Assembly: GCA_002372015.1 (NCBI GenBank) | Contig: DFIA01000046.1 | Location: 1 to 63,748 of the forward strand | DNA: 63,748 bases | From: Bacteroidales bacterium UBA3709 | Lineage (GTDB): Bacteria; Bacteroidota; Bacteroidia; Bacteroidales; UBA932 | Direction: 5' to 3' | Shown here: in pieces, positions 34,841 to 43,536 of the stretch | How the letters are laid out: each line of letters begins with the position of its first letter | Position numbering within the stretch: position 1 is the first letter of the stretch | Program-made: the position numbers and the translations under genes | Notes under the pieces: generated by a model | The model's database searches: none | What the model saw: the letters and a program-made list of their open reading frames with translations, nothing else | Told to the model about the DNA's origin: nothing

Positions 34841-35914
34841 TTAACAACACCGCTTACCGCATCCGGCACACACTATATCTTCTCCTCTTAGGCGGCGTTC
34901 CACAAGCCGTGATATTCTCTCTCTGAGCTCCGGAGTAGATACTTTGTCCAATACAGCACCGGCAAAGGCCTGCTGCTGCAAGATTCTTGCTTCTGCCTCA
35001 CTAATTCCCCTTGATCTCATATAGAACATCTCTTCATCTCCAACGCTGCCACAAGTGGAACCGTGTGAACATTTTACATCATCGGCATAAATTACAAGAC
35101 GAGGATCTGAAGAAGCTCTTGCAGATTCTGAGGTAAGCAGATTATTGTTGGCTTGGTAAGCCTCCGTTTTCTGACCCTTAGGAGTTACCACAATAGTACC
35201 CTCAAACTTAGACTTGGCCTCGCCGGATAAAATGCCTTTGAACATCTGTGCGCTGGCACATTCAGGAGCATCGTGCAACAGGGTAATTTTAGTATCTATA
35301 ACCTGCTTGCCATCTGCAAGATACAAGCCATTTAAATTGCATTGTCCGCCGCTTTCAGAAAGTAACGTATGTATTTTATTTGAAACTTTTCCGGCATGCA
35401 GGGTAATAAGATTCATAGACAGATGCGAATCTTTTTCCACCCTTATCTTAAAATCAGTATTATGGTTAGACAGCGCCCCCTCGTTTTGCATTATAACAAG
35501 ATCCAACTTAGCTCCGCCGCTAACTATAATTTCCATTTGTTCTTCTGTGGAATACTCATGATTACCATTTGTATGATAACATAACACTATGTTGTACTCT
35601 CCGCTTTCTCTGCAATTTATCCTCACTCTCGAAGAAACGGCAGACAAAGTGTCTCTAACAAATATAATCTGAGTAAGCCTATCTGTCTGAGGAGTTATTA
35701 CAATAGCTTCTTGTGCAGCTGCCGCAATATCCGCCCGATAGGAAAGCTCTTTCATTCGAGTTGGTACGGAGAATGAAACATTGCATTGCAATGCCTCTGT
35801 TTCTTTACAAGGAAGCTCTTTTGATACACCATCCCACACATAGAATTTTTCCGCACCGGTAAGCTCTACGTTACATTCAAATTTCTTGTCTGGTATATAT
35901 TTTAATCCTTCCAT
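34841..35914 (-). CDS. sufD: Fe-S cluster assembly protein SufD
   Basis: A 357-residue SufB/SufD-family scaffold protein that forms the SufBCD complex for iron-sulfur cluster assembly. Typical features are a beta-helical middle, DAPECASAQMFKGILSGEAKSKFEG, KTEAYQANNNLLTSESARASSDPRLVIYADDVKCSHGSTCG and the final IVCAGCGKRCC Cys cluster, which is an odd Cys-rich ending. The start at 35914 was chosen as the first ATG after the sufC stop (gap 4); the frame extends upstream into sufC. No sufS or sufE follows it here. Confidence 0.9.
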   Translation of the reverse strand: MEGLKYIPDKKFECNVELTGAEKFYVWDGVSKELPCKETEALQCNVSFSVPTRMKELSYRADIAAAAQEAIVITPQTDRLTQIIFVRDTLSAVSSRVRINCRESGEYNIVLCYHTNGNHEYSTEEQMEIIVSGGAKLDLVIMQNEGALSNHNTDFKIRVEKDSHLSMNLITLHAGKVSNKIHTLLSESGGQCNLNGLYLADGKQVIDTKITLLHDAPECASAQMFKGILSGEAKSKFEGTIVVTPKGQKTEAYQANNNLLTSESARASSDPRLVIYADDVKCSHGSTCGSVGDEEMFYMRSRGISEAEARILQQQAFAGAVLDKVSTPELRERISRLVERRLRGEDIVCAGCGKRCC

Positions 35915-35918
35915 CTGC

Positions 35919-36668
35919 CTATTTTTCAAACTCCTCGTAACCATGCTTTTCTACTTCAGCCGCTAACTCCTTGCCTGCTGTCTTTACTATTCTGCCCTTG
36001 TATAGAACATGAACTATATCTGGAACAATATAGTCTAAAAGTCTCTGATAGTGGGTTATTACAACAAAGGCATTATCTTTGGTTTTCAGGCGGTTTACTC
36101 CGTTAGCTACTATCCTGAGAGCATCTACATCCAATCCACTGTCTGTTTCGTCCAATATTGCCAACATAGGAGAAAGCATAGCCATCTGAAACACTTCGTT
36201 CCGTTTCTTTTCTCCTCCGGAAAAACCCACATTCACCCCTCTGGAAGAAAAAGAAGGATCCATCTCTACAAAAGCCATTTTTTCTCTCATCATCTTGAGA
36301 TATTCTGCGGCAGTAAGCGGTGGTAGGCCCTTTTGCTTACGGTGCTCATTTACAGCCGTCTTCATAAAGTTTACATTGGTAACCCCGGGTATTTCTACCG
36401 GATACTGAAAGCCAAGAAAAATACCGGCCCAACTCCTTTCTTCTGGGCTCATTTTCAAAAGATCCTGGCCCATAAATGTTATACTACCTTCTGTTATCGT
36501 ATAGTTAGGATTGCCGGCTATAATTGCTGAAAGCGTGCTTTTTCCACTTCCATTTCTTCCCATAATAGCATGAACCTCTCCTTTACGAATTACAAGGTTC
36601 AGACCCTTTAATATTTCTTTCTCTCCTATTCCGGCATGAAGGTTATTTATTTCCAATAAGGTACTCAT
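35919..36668 (-). CDS. sufC: Fe-S cluster assembly ATPase SufC
   Basis: A 249-residue ABC ATPase. Walker A GRNGSGKST (37-45), SufC-specific insertion GIFLGFQYPVEIPGVTN, signature FSGGEKKRNE, Walker B and D-loop LAILDETDSGLDVDALR and the H-loop VITHYQRLL are present. It powers the SufB-SufD scaffold. It is preceded not by sufB but by a pnuC gene (25-base gap). Confidence 0.94.
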   Translation of the reverse strand: MSTLLEINNLHAGIGEKEILKGLNLVIRKGEVHAIMGRNGSGKSTLSAIIAGNPNYTITEGSITFMGQDLLKMSPEERSWAGIFLGFQYPVEIPGVTNVNFMKTAVNEHRKQKGLPPLTAAEYLKMMREKMAFVEMDPSFSSRGVNVGFSGGEKKRNEVFQMAMLSPMLAILDETDSGLDVDALRIVANGVNRLKTKDNAFVVITHYQRLLDYIVPDIVHVLYKGRIVKTAGKELAAEVEKHGYEEFEK

Positions 36669-36693
36669 TTCATAAATGTATTTGAAAATTGTC

Positions 36694-37419
36694 TTAGATA
36701 TCTGCTTGTTGAGAAGCCCATTTCTGTTCCACCTGCTTTCTTAAATCGAGATAGTGCTGCTTGCGATACTTCTTATACCAGATAATAAAACCACCTATTG
36801 CCAGCACCATGTAACCTGCATAAACCAAAGGCATCATTCCTAATCCCAAGCGGTGGCACAGGATTATATTTGAAATATTGGCAATCATCCAACATCCCCA
36901 ACATTCAAGTTTCTTCTGTGCAGAAAGGTACTGTGCCGTAAGAATAGTTCCTAATATAAACGCATCAAAGTAAGGGAATTTTGCTGCAGAAGAAAACAAC
37001 GAAGGTATCCAGACATCAACTCTCGATAGGAAATACCCCCAAACGAAAGCAAATATCAGGATTATGGCAACTACCACTATCCTTTGCCCTTGATTGAACA
37101 GCGTAACCTTTAAATCTGATTTCTGATCTTTTTCGTTCTCTTTTGGATGCGTCCACCTGTAGTGCCCAAAAAGGTTGATAGCTAAGGATATAGGCTGTAA
37201 AAACATACTGGAATATGCTTTTGTCTGATAAAACAACAAAAACAGCAAGATGTTATAAACATATCCTACCCAAAAATTTGCAACCTTGCCTTTAACTGCT
37301 AAAAAAACGCAGAGCAAACCCGTAATAGTAGAAGTAAGCTCTAACGAACTCACTTTCTGCCCCATAAATTCAAAAAGATGATTATTAAGGCTAAACCAAT
37401 CTGTCAAAACTCCGAACAT
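36694..37419 (-). CDS. pnuC: PnuC-type nicotinamide riboside transporter
   Basis: A 241-residue membrane protein with seven to eight hydrophobic helices. The family signatures are ELTSTITGLLCVFLAVKG, NFWVGYVYNILLFLLFYQ, LQPISLAINLFGHYRW and CWGCWMIANISNIILCHRLGL. PnuC proteins take up nicotinamide riboside or related vitamins by facilitated diffusion coupled to phosphorylation. The position is unusual: it sits between sufB (4-base gap) and sufC, on the same strand, and must be co-transcribed with them. No NadR-like kinase is visible nearby. Substrate could also be thiamine (PnuT) or riboflavin (PnuX), which cannot be separated by eye. Confidence 0.85.
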   Translation of the reverse strand: MFGVLTDWFSLNNHLFEFMGQKVSSLELTSTITGLLCVFLAVKGKVANFWVGYVYNILLFLLFYQTKAYSSMFLQPISLAINLFGHYRWTHPKENEKDQKSDLKVTLFNQGQRIVVVAIILIFAFVWGYFLSRVDVWIPSLFSSAAKFPYFDAFILGTILTAQYLSAQKKLECWGCWMIANISNIILCHRLGLGMMPLVYAGYMVLAIGGFIIWYKKYRKQHYLDLRKQVEQKWASQQADI

Positions 37420-37423
37420 AATA

Positions 37424-38857
37424 TTACCCTATGCTGCCTTCCAAAGAAACCTGCAACAGCTTCTGAGCCTCTACTGCAAATTCCATAGGCAATTTGTTAA
37501 GCACATCGCGTGCATATCCATTAACAATCAATCCTACTGCATCTTCCTGCTTTATTCCTCGCTGAAGACAATAGAACAGCTGATCTTCCCCTATTTTGGA
37601 AGTAGTTGCCTCATGCTCCACAATAGCAGAAGGATTTGTACTTTCTATATGAGGAAAGGTATGAGCACCGCATTTATCTCCTAAAAGCAAGCTGTCGCAC
37701 TGCGAATGATTGCGAGCGCCAGTGGCTCCCGGAAGAATTTTAACCATTCCACGATAGCTGTTTTCGCTGTAACCGGCAGATATTCCTTTGCTTACTATTC
37801 TGCTGCGAGTGTTCTTTCCTATGTGAATCATTTTTGTGCCGGTATCTGCCTGCTGATAATTGTTTGTAACGGCCACGCTGTAAAACTCGCTCACAGAATT
37901 ATCGCCTTTAAGAATGGTGCTTGGATATTTCCATGTTATGGCAGAACCGGTTTCTACCTGAGCCCAAAATAAACGAGAGTTTGCTCCCTCACACAAACCT
38001 CTTTTAGTTACCAGATTATATATACCTCCCTCGCCTTTTTTATTGCCCGGATACCAGTTCTGAACCGTTGAATATTTTACCTCAGCATCTTGTTTTACCA
38101 CAATTTCCACAACGGCAGCATGTAACTGCGATTCGTCTCGCTGAGGGGCGGTACACCCTTCAAGGTAACTCACATACGCCCCCTCATCTGCAACTATGAG
38201 GGTTCTCTCAAACTGACCTGTACCGGAAGCATTAATTCTAAAATAACTCGATAGCTCCATAGGACATCTGGTATTCTTTGGAATATAGCAGAAAGAGCCG
38301 TCTGAAAATACAGCTGAGTTTAAGGCAGAAAAATAATTGTCTCCTACAGGAACCACGCTGGCAAGATATTTCTTTACAAGATCGGGATAATCTCTTACAG
38401 CTTCGGAAAAGGAACAGAATATAATGCCTTTTTCGGCTAAAGTTTCTCTAAAAGTGGTTTTTACAGATACTGAATCGAATACCGCATCAACAGCCACACC
38501 GCCAAGCACATTTCTCTCTTTGAGAGGTATTCCTAATTTTTCAAATGTGGCCTCAAGTTCCGGGTCTATGGCATCTGCCGTTTTCTTTTTTGGAGCGGCA
38601 AAATAAATTATATCCTGATATTTGATTTCGGGAAGGTTTATATGCCCCCAGTCTGGAGTCTTCATTGTCTGCCACTTACGAAAAGCTTTCAAGCGAAAAT
38701 CCAGCATCCACTCCGGCTCACCCTTCTTTTGCGAAATATGACGGATAATATCCTCATTTAAACCCTTAGGGGCAAACTCCTGCTCAACCTCGGTAACAAA
38801 CCCTTCTTTATATTCAGAAGAAGCCACTGCTTCTAATATTTCTTTCTGATTACTCAT
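37424..38857 (-). CDS. sufB: Fe-S cluster assembly protein SufB
   Basis: A 477-residue scaffold subunit of the SufBCD complex. Recognised by EPEWMLDFRLKAF (about 47-59), the CPMELSSYFRIN and FERTLIVADEGAYVSYLEGCTAP segments (the latter with the conserved Cys), GGIYNLVTKRGLC and TNPSAIVEHEATTSKIGEDQLFYCLQRGI. Length is normal. It is the first gene of a run sufB-pnuC-sufC-sufD-ugd-GT. A TATATTTG box ends 5 bases before its ATG. Confidence 0.94.
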   Translation of the reverse strand: MSNQKEILEAVASSEYKEGFVTEVEQEFAPKGLNEDIIRHISQKKGEPEWMLDFRLKAFRKWQTMKTPDWGHINLPEIKYQDIIYFAAPKKKTADAIDPELEATFEKLGIPLKERNVLGGVAVDAVFDSVSVKTTFRETLAEKGIIFCSFSEAVRDYPDLVKKYLASVVPVGDNYFSALNSAVFSDGSFCYIPKNTRCPMELSSYFRINASGTGQFERTLIVADEGAYVSYLEGCTAPQRDESQLHAAVVEIVVKQDAEVKYSTVQNWYPGNKKGEGGIYNLVTKRGLCEGANSRLFWAQVETGSAITWKYPSTILKGDNSVSEFYSVAVTNNYQQADTGTKMIHIGKNTRSRIVSKGISAGYSENSYRGMVKILPGATGARNHSQCDSLLLGDKCGAHTFPHIESTNPSAIVEHEATTSKIGEDQLFYCLQRGIKQEDAVGLIVNGYARDVLNKLPMEFAVEAQKLLQVSLEGSIG

Positions 38858-38862
38858 AGCGG

Positions 38863-38870
38863 CAAATATA
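38863..38870 (-). promoter_or_regulatory. Putative -7 box of the suf operon
   Basis: The leftward strand reads TATATTTG, matching TAnnTTTG, ending 5 bases before the sufB ATG at 38857. The spacing implies a leaderless or nearly leaderless transcript. It is back-to-back with the box for the ThiL-like gene. Confidence 0.5.
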
Positions 38871-38911
38871 GTAAATAAATAGACGCATATTCATTTTCTC
38901 ACGATTTGCAC

Positions 38912-38919
38912 TATCTTTG
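38912..38919 (+). promoter_or_regulatory. Putative -7 box of the ThiL-like gene
   Basis: TATCTTTG matches TAnnTTTG and ends 6 bases before the ATG at 38926. Again the transcript would be nearly leaderless. Confidence 0.5.
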
Positions 38920-38925
38920 GATGTT

Positions 38926-39930
38926 ATGGCAAAAAAACAACAGATAACCCGCACAGAAATAAACGAGCTTGGTAGAATCAAGGCTCTCGATAAACTTTTC
39001 AGCAGCTGCGAATTCAAGAATGCAGAAACCACCCTGCTACCAGACTCCAAAGATGGCTGCAACTATATAACCACCAACAAGATAATGTTGGAGGGGGTAG
39101 ATTTCGATCTCACCTATACGCCAATTAAATATTTAGGATATAAGGCAGCCCTGCATGCCATGGGCTTCCTCTATGCAAAATGTGCCAAGCCTTTCTCTTT
39201 GGATTTTACGATAGGGGTTTCCTCTAAATTCAGTTACGAACATATAGATTGGCTTTGGGCCGGAATGAGAACAGGGGCAAAAACCCATGGAGTGGAAAAA
39301 GTTACCTTAGATCTTGTACCCTCCATGAACGGCTTAATCATCAGTTGCTCTGCTGCGGGCAAACAAGAAAGTTCCGTTTATGAAAACATACCACCCTTCA
39401 CGCCAAATTCTCTTATCTGTATCAGTGGCAACCTCGGCAGTGCGTGTATGGGTTTCTATGTGTTGGAGAGAGAGAAGGCAGCCTTTACCGGAGCTCAGCC
39501 AAAATTAGATAAATATAAATATCCTCTAAGTCAATACCTTACTCCAGAAATAGATTCTTCTATTTTATCTTCTTTTCAAGAAGTGGGATGTTGGCCATCT
39601 ACCGGTTATTTCCTTACTAAGGGGCTCGGCGATGCCATTCTTCAATTAGCTAAAGACAATATCTGCGGAGCAAATGTTTTCTTAGACAAAATCCCCATCG
39701 CTTCGCAAGCAAGAATGATTGCAGAAGAAATTAACATAGACATTTCAACCGCCATTATAAACGGTGGCGACGATTACCGCCTACTATATGTTTTCCCGTT
39801 AGACTTCCACGATACTATACGCAAAGAGTATCCGTTCTTGGAAGTAATAGGCCACACCTCAAAAGCTGGCTGTTTTCTGGTTTCTCCAGATGGCAACCAC
39901 TTGGAAATAAAAGCACAGGGCTGGAAATAA
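38926..39930 (+). CDS. Degenerate ThiL-like (AIR synthase-related) protein
   Basis: A 334-residue homologue of thiamine-monophosphate kinase. The overall order is kept: RTEINELGRIKALDKL, LEGVDFDLTYTPIKYLGYKAA, ICISGNLGSACMGFYVLEREK and INGGDDYRLLYVFPL. However the GDDAA motif is replaced by PDSKDG, TTDLLLEG by TTNKIMLEG, SDIYAMNG by GFLYAKCA, the GGDT motif by TLDLVPS, and DISDGL by LTKGLGD. These are the metal- and ATP-binding residues of ThiL, so kinase activity is doubtful. The frame is intact and well conserved outside the active site, so it is not an ordinary pseudogene. I used the ATG at 38926 rather than the TTG inside the promoter box. Converges on dnaE with 4 bases between stops. Confidence 0.72.
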   Translation: MAKKQQITRTEINELGRIKALDKLFSSCEFKNAETTLLPDSKDGCNYITTNKIMLEGVDFDLTYTPIKYLGYKAALHAMGFLYAKCAKPFSLDFTIGVSSKFSYEHIDWLWAGMRTGAKTHGVEKVTLDLVPSMNGLIISCSAAGKQESSVYENIPPFTPNSLICISGNLGSACMGFYVLEREKAAFTGAQPKLDKYKYPLSQYLTPEIDSSILSSFQEVGCWPSTGYFLTKGLGDAILQLAKDNICGANVFLDKIPIASQARMIAEEINIDISTAIINGGDDYRLLYVFPLDFHDTIRKEYPFLEVIGHTSKAGCFLVSPDGNHLEIKAQGWK

Positions 39931-39934
39931 TCTG

Positions 39935-42900
39935 TTAGAACAAAGCACTGTTTATCACCCCTTTGTACTTTATTCCCATCTTTGTTAGCTGGGCGAGCAA
40001 GTTATTATCTACAGAAACCATGAACTTGGTCTGATAATCTACACTAAAACCTTTTTCATGCTCTACAAGCTTCATTCGCACAGGAGTTTTGCCCACTCCT
40101 TCGCTGTGCTTGGTGGTATGATTATCTTTTATAAGTTTTGCCAATTCTATACGAAACTCTCGGGTAACCATCTTAAATGGTATTATCAATTCCAACGACT
40201 GCAACCCTGTTTCTTTTACATTAGCGAGGAACTGCATTCTCTCTACTCTAATCTCCAGAGAGTTCTCACGCTTATTCCGAACGACTTTCAACTTTATGAA
40301 AATAGCATTTCCTGCTTTTATGTAACCCATGAATGTTTCGTAAGACTTACCAAAAAGCGTAATAGACAAGCTGGAAGAAAAGTCTTCCAACACAAATCTT
40401 ACATAAGGTTTTCCTGTTTTGCTTTGCCTTTCTTCTACGTTGGAAATCAAACCTCCCACAAAATAAATTTGATCTGAATCTATATTGGTTTCTGCGTTTT
40501 GCGACAACAGAACAGAGAGTTGTCCGGGCGTTATGGTACAGAAATTTTCCATTTCAAAGCGGAAAGAATCAAGAGGATGAGAAGAAATATACATTCCTAC
40601 AAGCTCTTTTTCCTTTCTGAGAAACTCTATTTTGTTAAATTCTCCCAAGATTGCAGGTACCTCCGGTTTATGAAGCTGATATCCTTCATCTTGATCTCCA
40701 AATAACGACTCTACAGAGGTGTCTATTGCAGAATATTCTTGTACATATCTCAATAAGGAGTCTAAGAAAACCTCTCCCTTGGCATTAGGTAAAAAATACT
40801 GATCTCTACGTATGTTAGAAAAAGAAGAGTCAAAAGCTCCGGCATATATCAAAGATTCCAAAATTTTGCGGTTCATATTCTGACGGCCGCTCCGCTCCAT
40901 AAAGTCGTAAATATCTTTGTAGGGAGCATTTTTTACTATTTCTTCCGCAGCAAGAGACCCTAAGCCTTTAATGGCAGCCAAGCCAAATCTGATGTCATTA
41001 TCGCCCGTTACTGTGGCATTTACACCTCCCGCATTCACATCCGGCCCAAGTACACTTATGCCCATTCTCTTACACTCATCCATCAGAACGGTTATCTTCT
41101 TGGTATTGGCAAAGTTCTTGGTAAGGTTTGCCGCCATGAATTCGGCTGGATAATGAGCCTTGAAATAAGCTGTAAGGTAGCCTACCCAAGCATAACAGGT
41201 AGAATGAGATTTATTAAAAGCATACTTAGCAAATTCTTTCCAATCTGTCCATATTTTTTGCAGAATTTCTCTCTTGAAGCCGTTTTCTTCTCCATTTTTC
41301 AGAAACAGGCCCTCCAGCTTCTGCATTTCCTCAAGATTTTTCTTTCCCATAGCCTTACGCAAACTATCTGCCTGACCCTTGGTAAAATGTGCCAGCTTTT
41401 GAGAAAGAAGCATCACCTGCTCCTGATACACAGTAACCCCATAGGTGTCTGAGAGAATTTCCTCCATTTCCGGAAGGTCATATACAATAGGTGTCTTTCC
41501 TGTTTTTCTATCTACAAATATTGGAATATACTGCATAGGACCAGGGCGGTATAAGGCATTCATCGCTATCAGATCTTCAAATCTGGAAGGGCGGAGTGCT
41601 TTCAGCCACTTCTGCATACCCGGACTTTCAAATTGGAAAGTAGCCACAGTATCTCCCCTGCCAAATAATTTGAAAGTAGCCTTATCATCTAATGGCACAG
41701 AATCTATGTCTATATCTATTCCCCTGTGTTTCTTTACGTTTACAATAGATTCTTTAAGTATTGACAATGTTGTCAGCCCAAGAAAATCCATCTTGAGCAT
41801 ACCAACTTTTTCTATCTTTTTGCCTTCGTATTGAGAAACCCATCCATCTACACCTCTGGCTATGGAAATCGGAATATGCTCCATAAGGTTATCAGGGCCT
41901 ATAATAACCGCACAGGCATGAACACCAGTTTGGCGTATAGTACCTTCCAACATAGAGGCAAAGCGCAAGGTTTCTCTCACTTTAGGATCCTCTGAACTCT
42001 CGTATTCTTTTCTGAAATCGTCTATATATTTAAGGCAGGTAGAAAAGTTTACATCATACTCTTTGTCATTAACCTGCATTTTTATTGAAGAAGGAACCAT
42101 GCCGGCAAGTCTATTAGAAACAGCAAGCGGCAGATCTTCAACCCTTGCCACATCTTTGATAGCCTGTTTGGTTGCCATTGTTCCAAATGTAGCAACACGG
42201 GAAACATGATCTTTTCCATATTTTTTCTCTACATAGGCATAAACCTCCCCCCTTCTTTCTTCTTCAAAATCTATGTCTATATCTGGCATGGAGATTCTGT
42301 CTGGATTAAGAAAACGCTCAAACAGCAGATCGTATTTTATTGGATCTATATTGGTGATTGTCAAACAATAAGCAACTACACTTCCGGCGGCTGAACCCCT
42401 GCCCGGCCCAACCCAAATATCTTTGCTGCGGGCATAACTTATAAAGTCGTGAACTATTAAAAAGTAGTCTGGAAAACCCATACCCTTTATAGTGCTTAGC
42501 TCAAAGTCTATCCTTTCTTGCACAGAAGGCAGAATATTATCTCCATAACGCCGCTTTGCTCCCTCATACACAAGATGCCTCAGATATTCGTTAGAGTCTG
42601 CAAACTCCGCCGGAATATCAAAATGCGGAAGTATATGCCCTATTTCTATTGTATAACGCTCTACTTTGTCTGCTATTTCTAATGTGTTGGTTATCAGCTC
42701 AGGGTGCTCTGGATTCAGCTCGGCCATTTCATCGCCACTTTTCAAATACTCCTCCTGAGTATAGCGAAGGCGGTTTTGATCTGTGAGCTTGCTTGCAGTA
42801 TTTATGCATATAAACAAATCGTGAACGGGGCCGTCTTCTTTGTTTACAAAATGACAATCGTTTGTAGCAATACACTTTATCCCAAGTTCTTCGGCCAAAG

Positions 42901-43525
42901 AGAATAATACCGGATTAACTTTCTGCTGATCTTCAAACACGGTATTTTCCAAACCCGGAACCTTGGTGTTATGATTTTGAATTTCAAAGTAATAATCCTC
43001 TCCAAAAAGATTCTTGTACCAAATAGCAGTTTGACGAGCTTCTTCTATATTTCCTTTTAGGATAGCCTGAGGCACCTCTCCTGCAAGACAAGCTGAACAG
43101 CATATAAGCCCGGAGCAAAAACGCTGTAAAATTTCTCTGTCTATTCTCGGACGATTATAAAAACCCTCGGTAAATCCTATGGAAGAAATTTTCATAAGAT
43201 TATGGTATCCCTCAAGGTTTTTTGCCAACAATATAAGATGATATGCGCTACGCTTATCGGTATAAGCCTTCTTTATTAAGCGGCTTTCCGGTGCCACATA
43301 AACTTCACAGCCAATAATAGGTTTAATAGATTTTCCGGTTTTTGCTTCTGCTGCTTTTATGGAGTCCATAAAGTCTTTTGCTCCATACATAACCCCGTGG
43401 TCTGTAAGGGCTATCGCCGGCATATCCAACTCTATTGCTCTGGCAATATAATCGTCTATTTTTCCCAATCCATCGAGAATAGAATAGTGGCTATGCAGAT
43501 GCAGATGTACAAAAGGCTGGCTCAT
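39935..43525 (-). CDS. dnaE: DNA polymerase III alpha subunit
   Basis: A 1196-residue replicative polymerase. The N-terminal PHP domain opens with HLHLHSHYSILDGLGKI; the catalytic region carries PDIDIDFEEERR with the metal-binding Asp residues (about 416-427) and GPGRGSAAGS; VYQEQVMLLSQKLA and NKSHSTCYAWVGYLTAY lie in the fingers region. A C-terminal OB-fold (about 1000-1080) ends the protein. Length is normal for the phylum. It follows the phosphoglycerate mutase gene by 11 bases, and so belongs to an RNase R-gpmI-dnaE transcript. Confidence 0.95.
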   Translation of the reverse strand: MSQPFVHLHLHSHYSILDGLGKIDDYIARAIELDMPAIALTDHGVMYGAKDFMDSIKAAEAKTGKSIKPIIGCEVYVAPESRLIKKAYTDKRSAYHLILLAKNLEGYHNLMKISSIGFTEGFYNRPRIDREILQRFCSGLICCSACLAGEVPQAILKGNIEEARQTAIWYKNLFGEDYYFEIQNHNTKVPGLENTVFEDQQKVNPVLFSLAEELGIKCIATNDCHFVNKEDGPVHDLFICINTASKLTDQNRLRYTQEEYLKSGDEMAELNPEHPELITNTLEIADKVERYTIEIGHILPHFDIPAEFADSNEYLRHLVYEGAKRRYGDNILPSVQERIDFELSTIKGMGFPDYFLIVHDFISYARSKDIWVGPGRGSAAGSVVAYCLTITNIDPIKYDLLFERFLNPDRISMPDIDIDFEEERRGEVYAYVEKKYGKDHVSRVATFGTMATKQAIKDVARVEDLPLAVSNRLAGMVPSSIKMQVNDKEYDVNFSTCLKYIDDFRKEYESSEDPKVRETLRFASMLEGTIRQTGVHACAVIIGPDNLMEHIPISIARGVDGWVSQYEGKKIEKVGMLKMDFLGLTTLSILKESIVNVKKHRGIDIDIDSVPLDDKATFKLFGRGDTVATFQFESPGMQKWLKALRPSRFEDLIAMNALYRPGPMQYIPIFVDRKTGKTPIVYDLPEMEEILSDTYGVTVYQEQVMLLSQKLAHFTKGQADSLRKAMGKKNLEEMQKLEGLFLKNGEENGFKREILQKIWTDWKEFAKYAFNKSHSTCYAWVGYLTAYFKAHYPAEFMAANLTKNFANTKKITVLMDECKRMGISVLGPDVNAGGVNATVTGDNDIRFGLAAIKGLGSLAAEEIVKNAPYKDIYDFMERSGRQNMNRKILESLIYAGAFDSSFSNIRRDQYFLPNAKGEVFLDSLLRYVQEYSAIDTSVESLFGDQDEGYQLHKPEVPAILGEFNKIEFLRKEKELVGMYISSHPLDSFRFEMENFCTITPGQLSVLLSQNAETNIDSDQIYFVGGLISNVEERQSKTGKPYVRFVLEDFSSSLSITLFGKSYETFMGYIKAGNAIFIKLKVVRNKRENSLEIRVERMQFLANVKETGLQSLELIIPFKMVTREFRIELAKLIKDNHTTKHSEGVGKTPVRMKLVEHEKGFSVDYQTKFMVSVDNNLLAQLTKMGIKYKGVINSALF

Positions 43526-43536
43526 ATCTCTATCAA

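Noticed and set aside
38926..39930. Calling the ThiL-like gene a pseudogene
   Set aside because: No stop or frameshift is present, non-catalytic family blocks are well kept, and there is a promoter box; loss is limited to active-site motifs.
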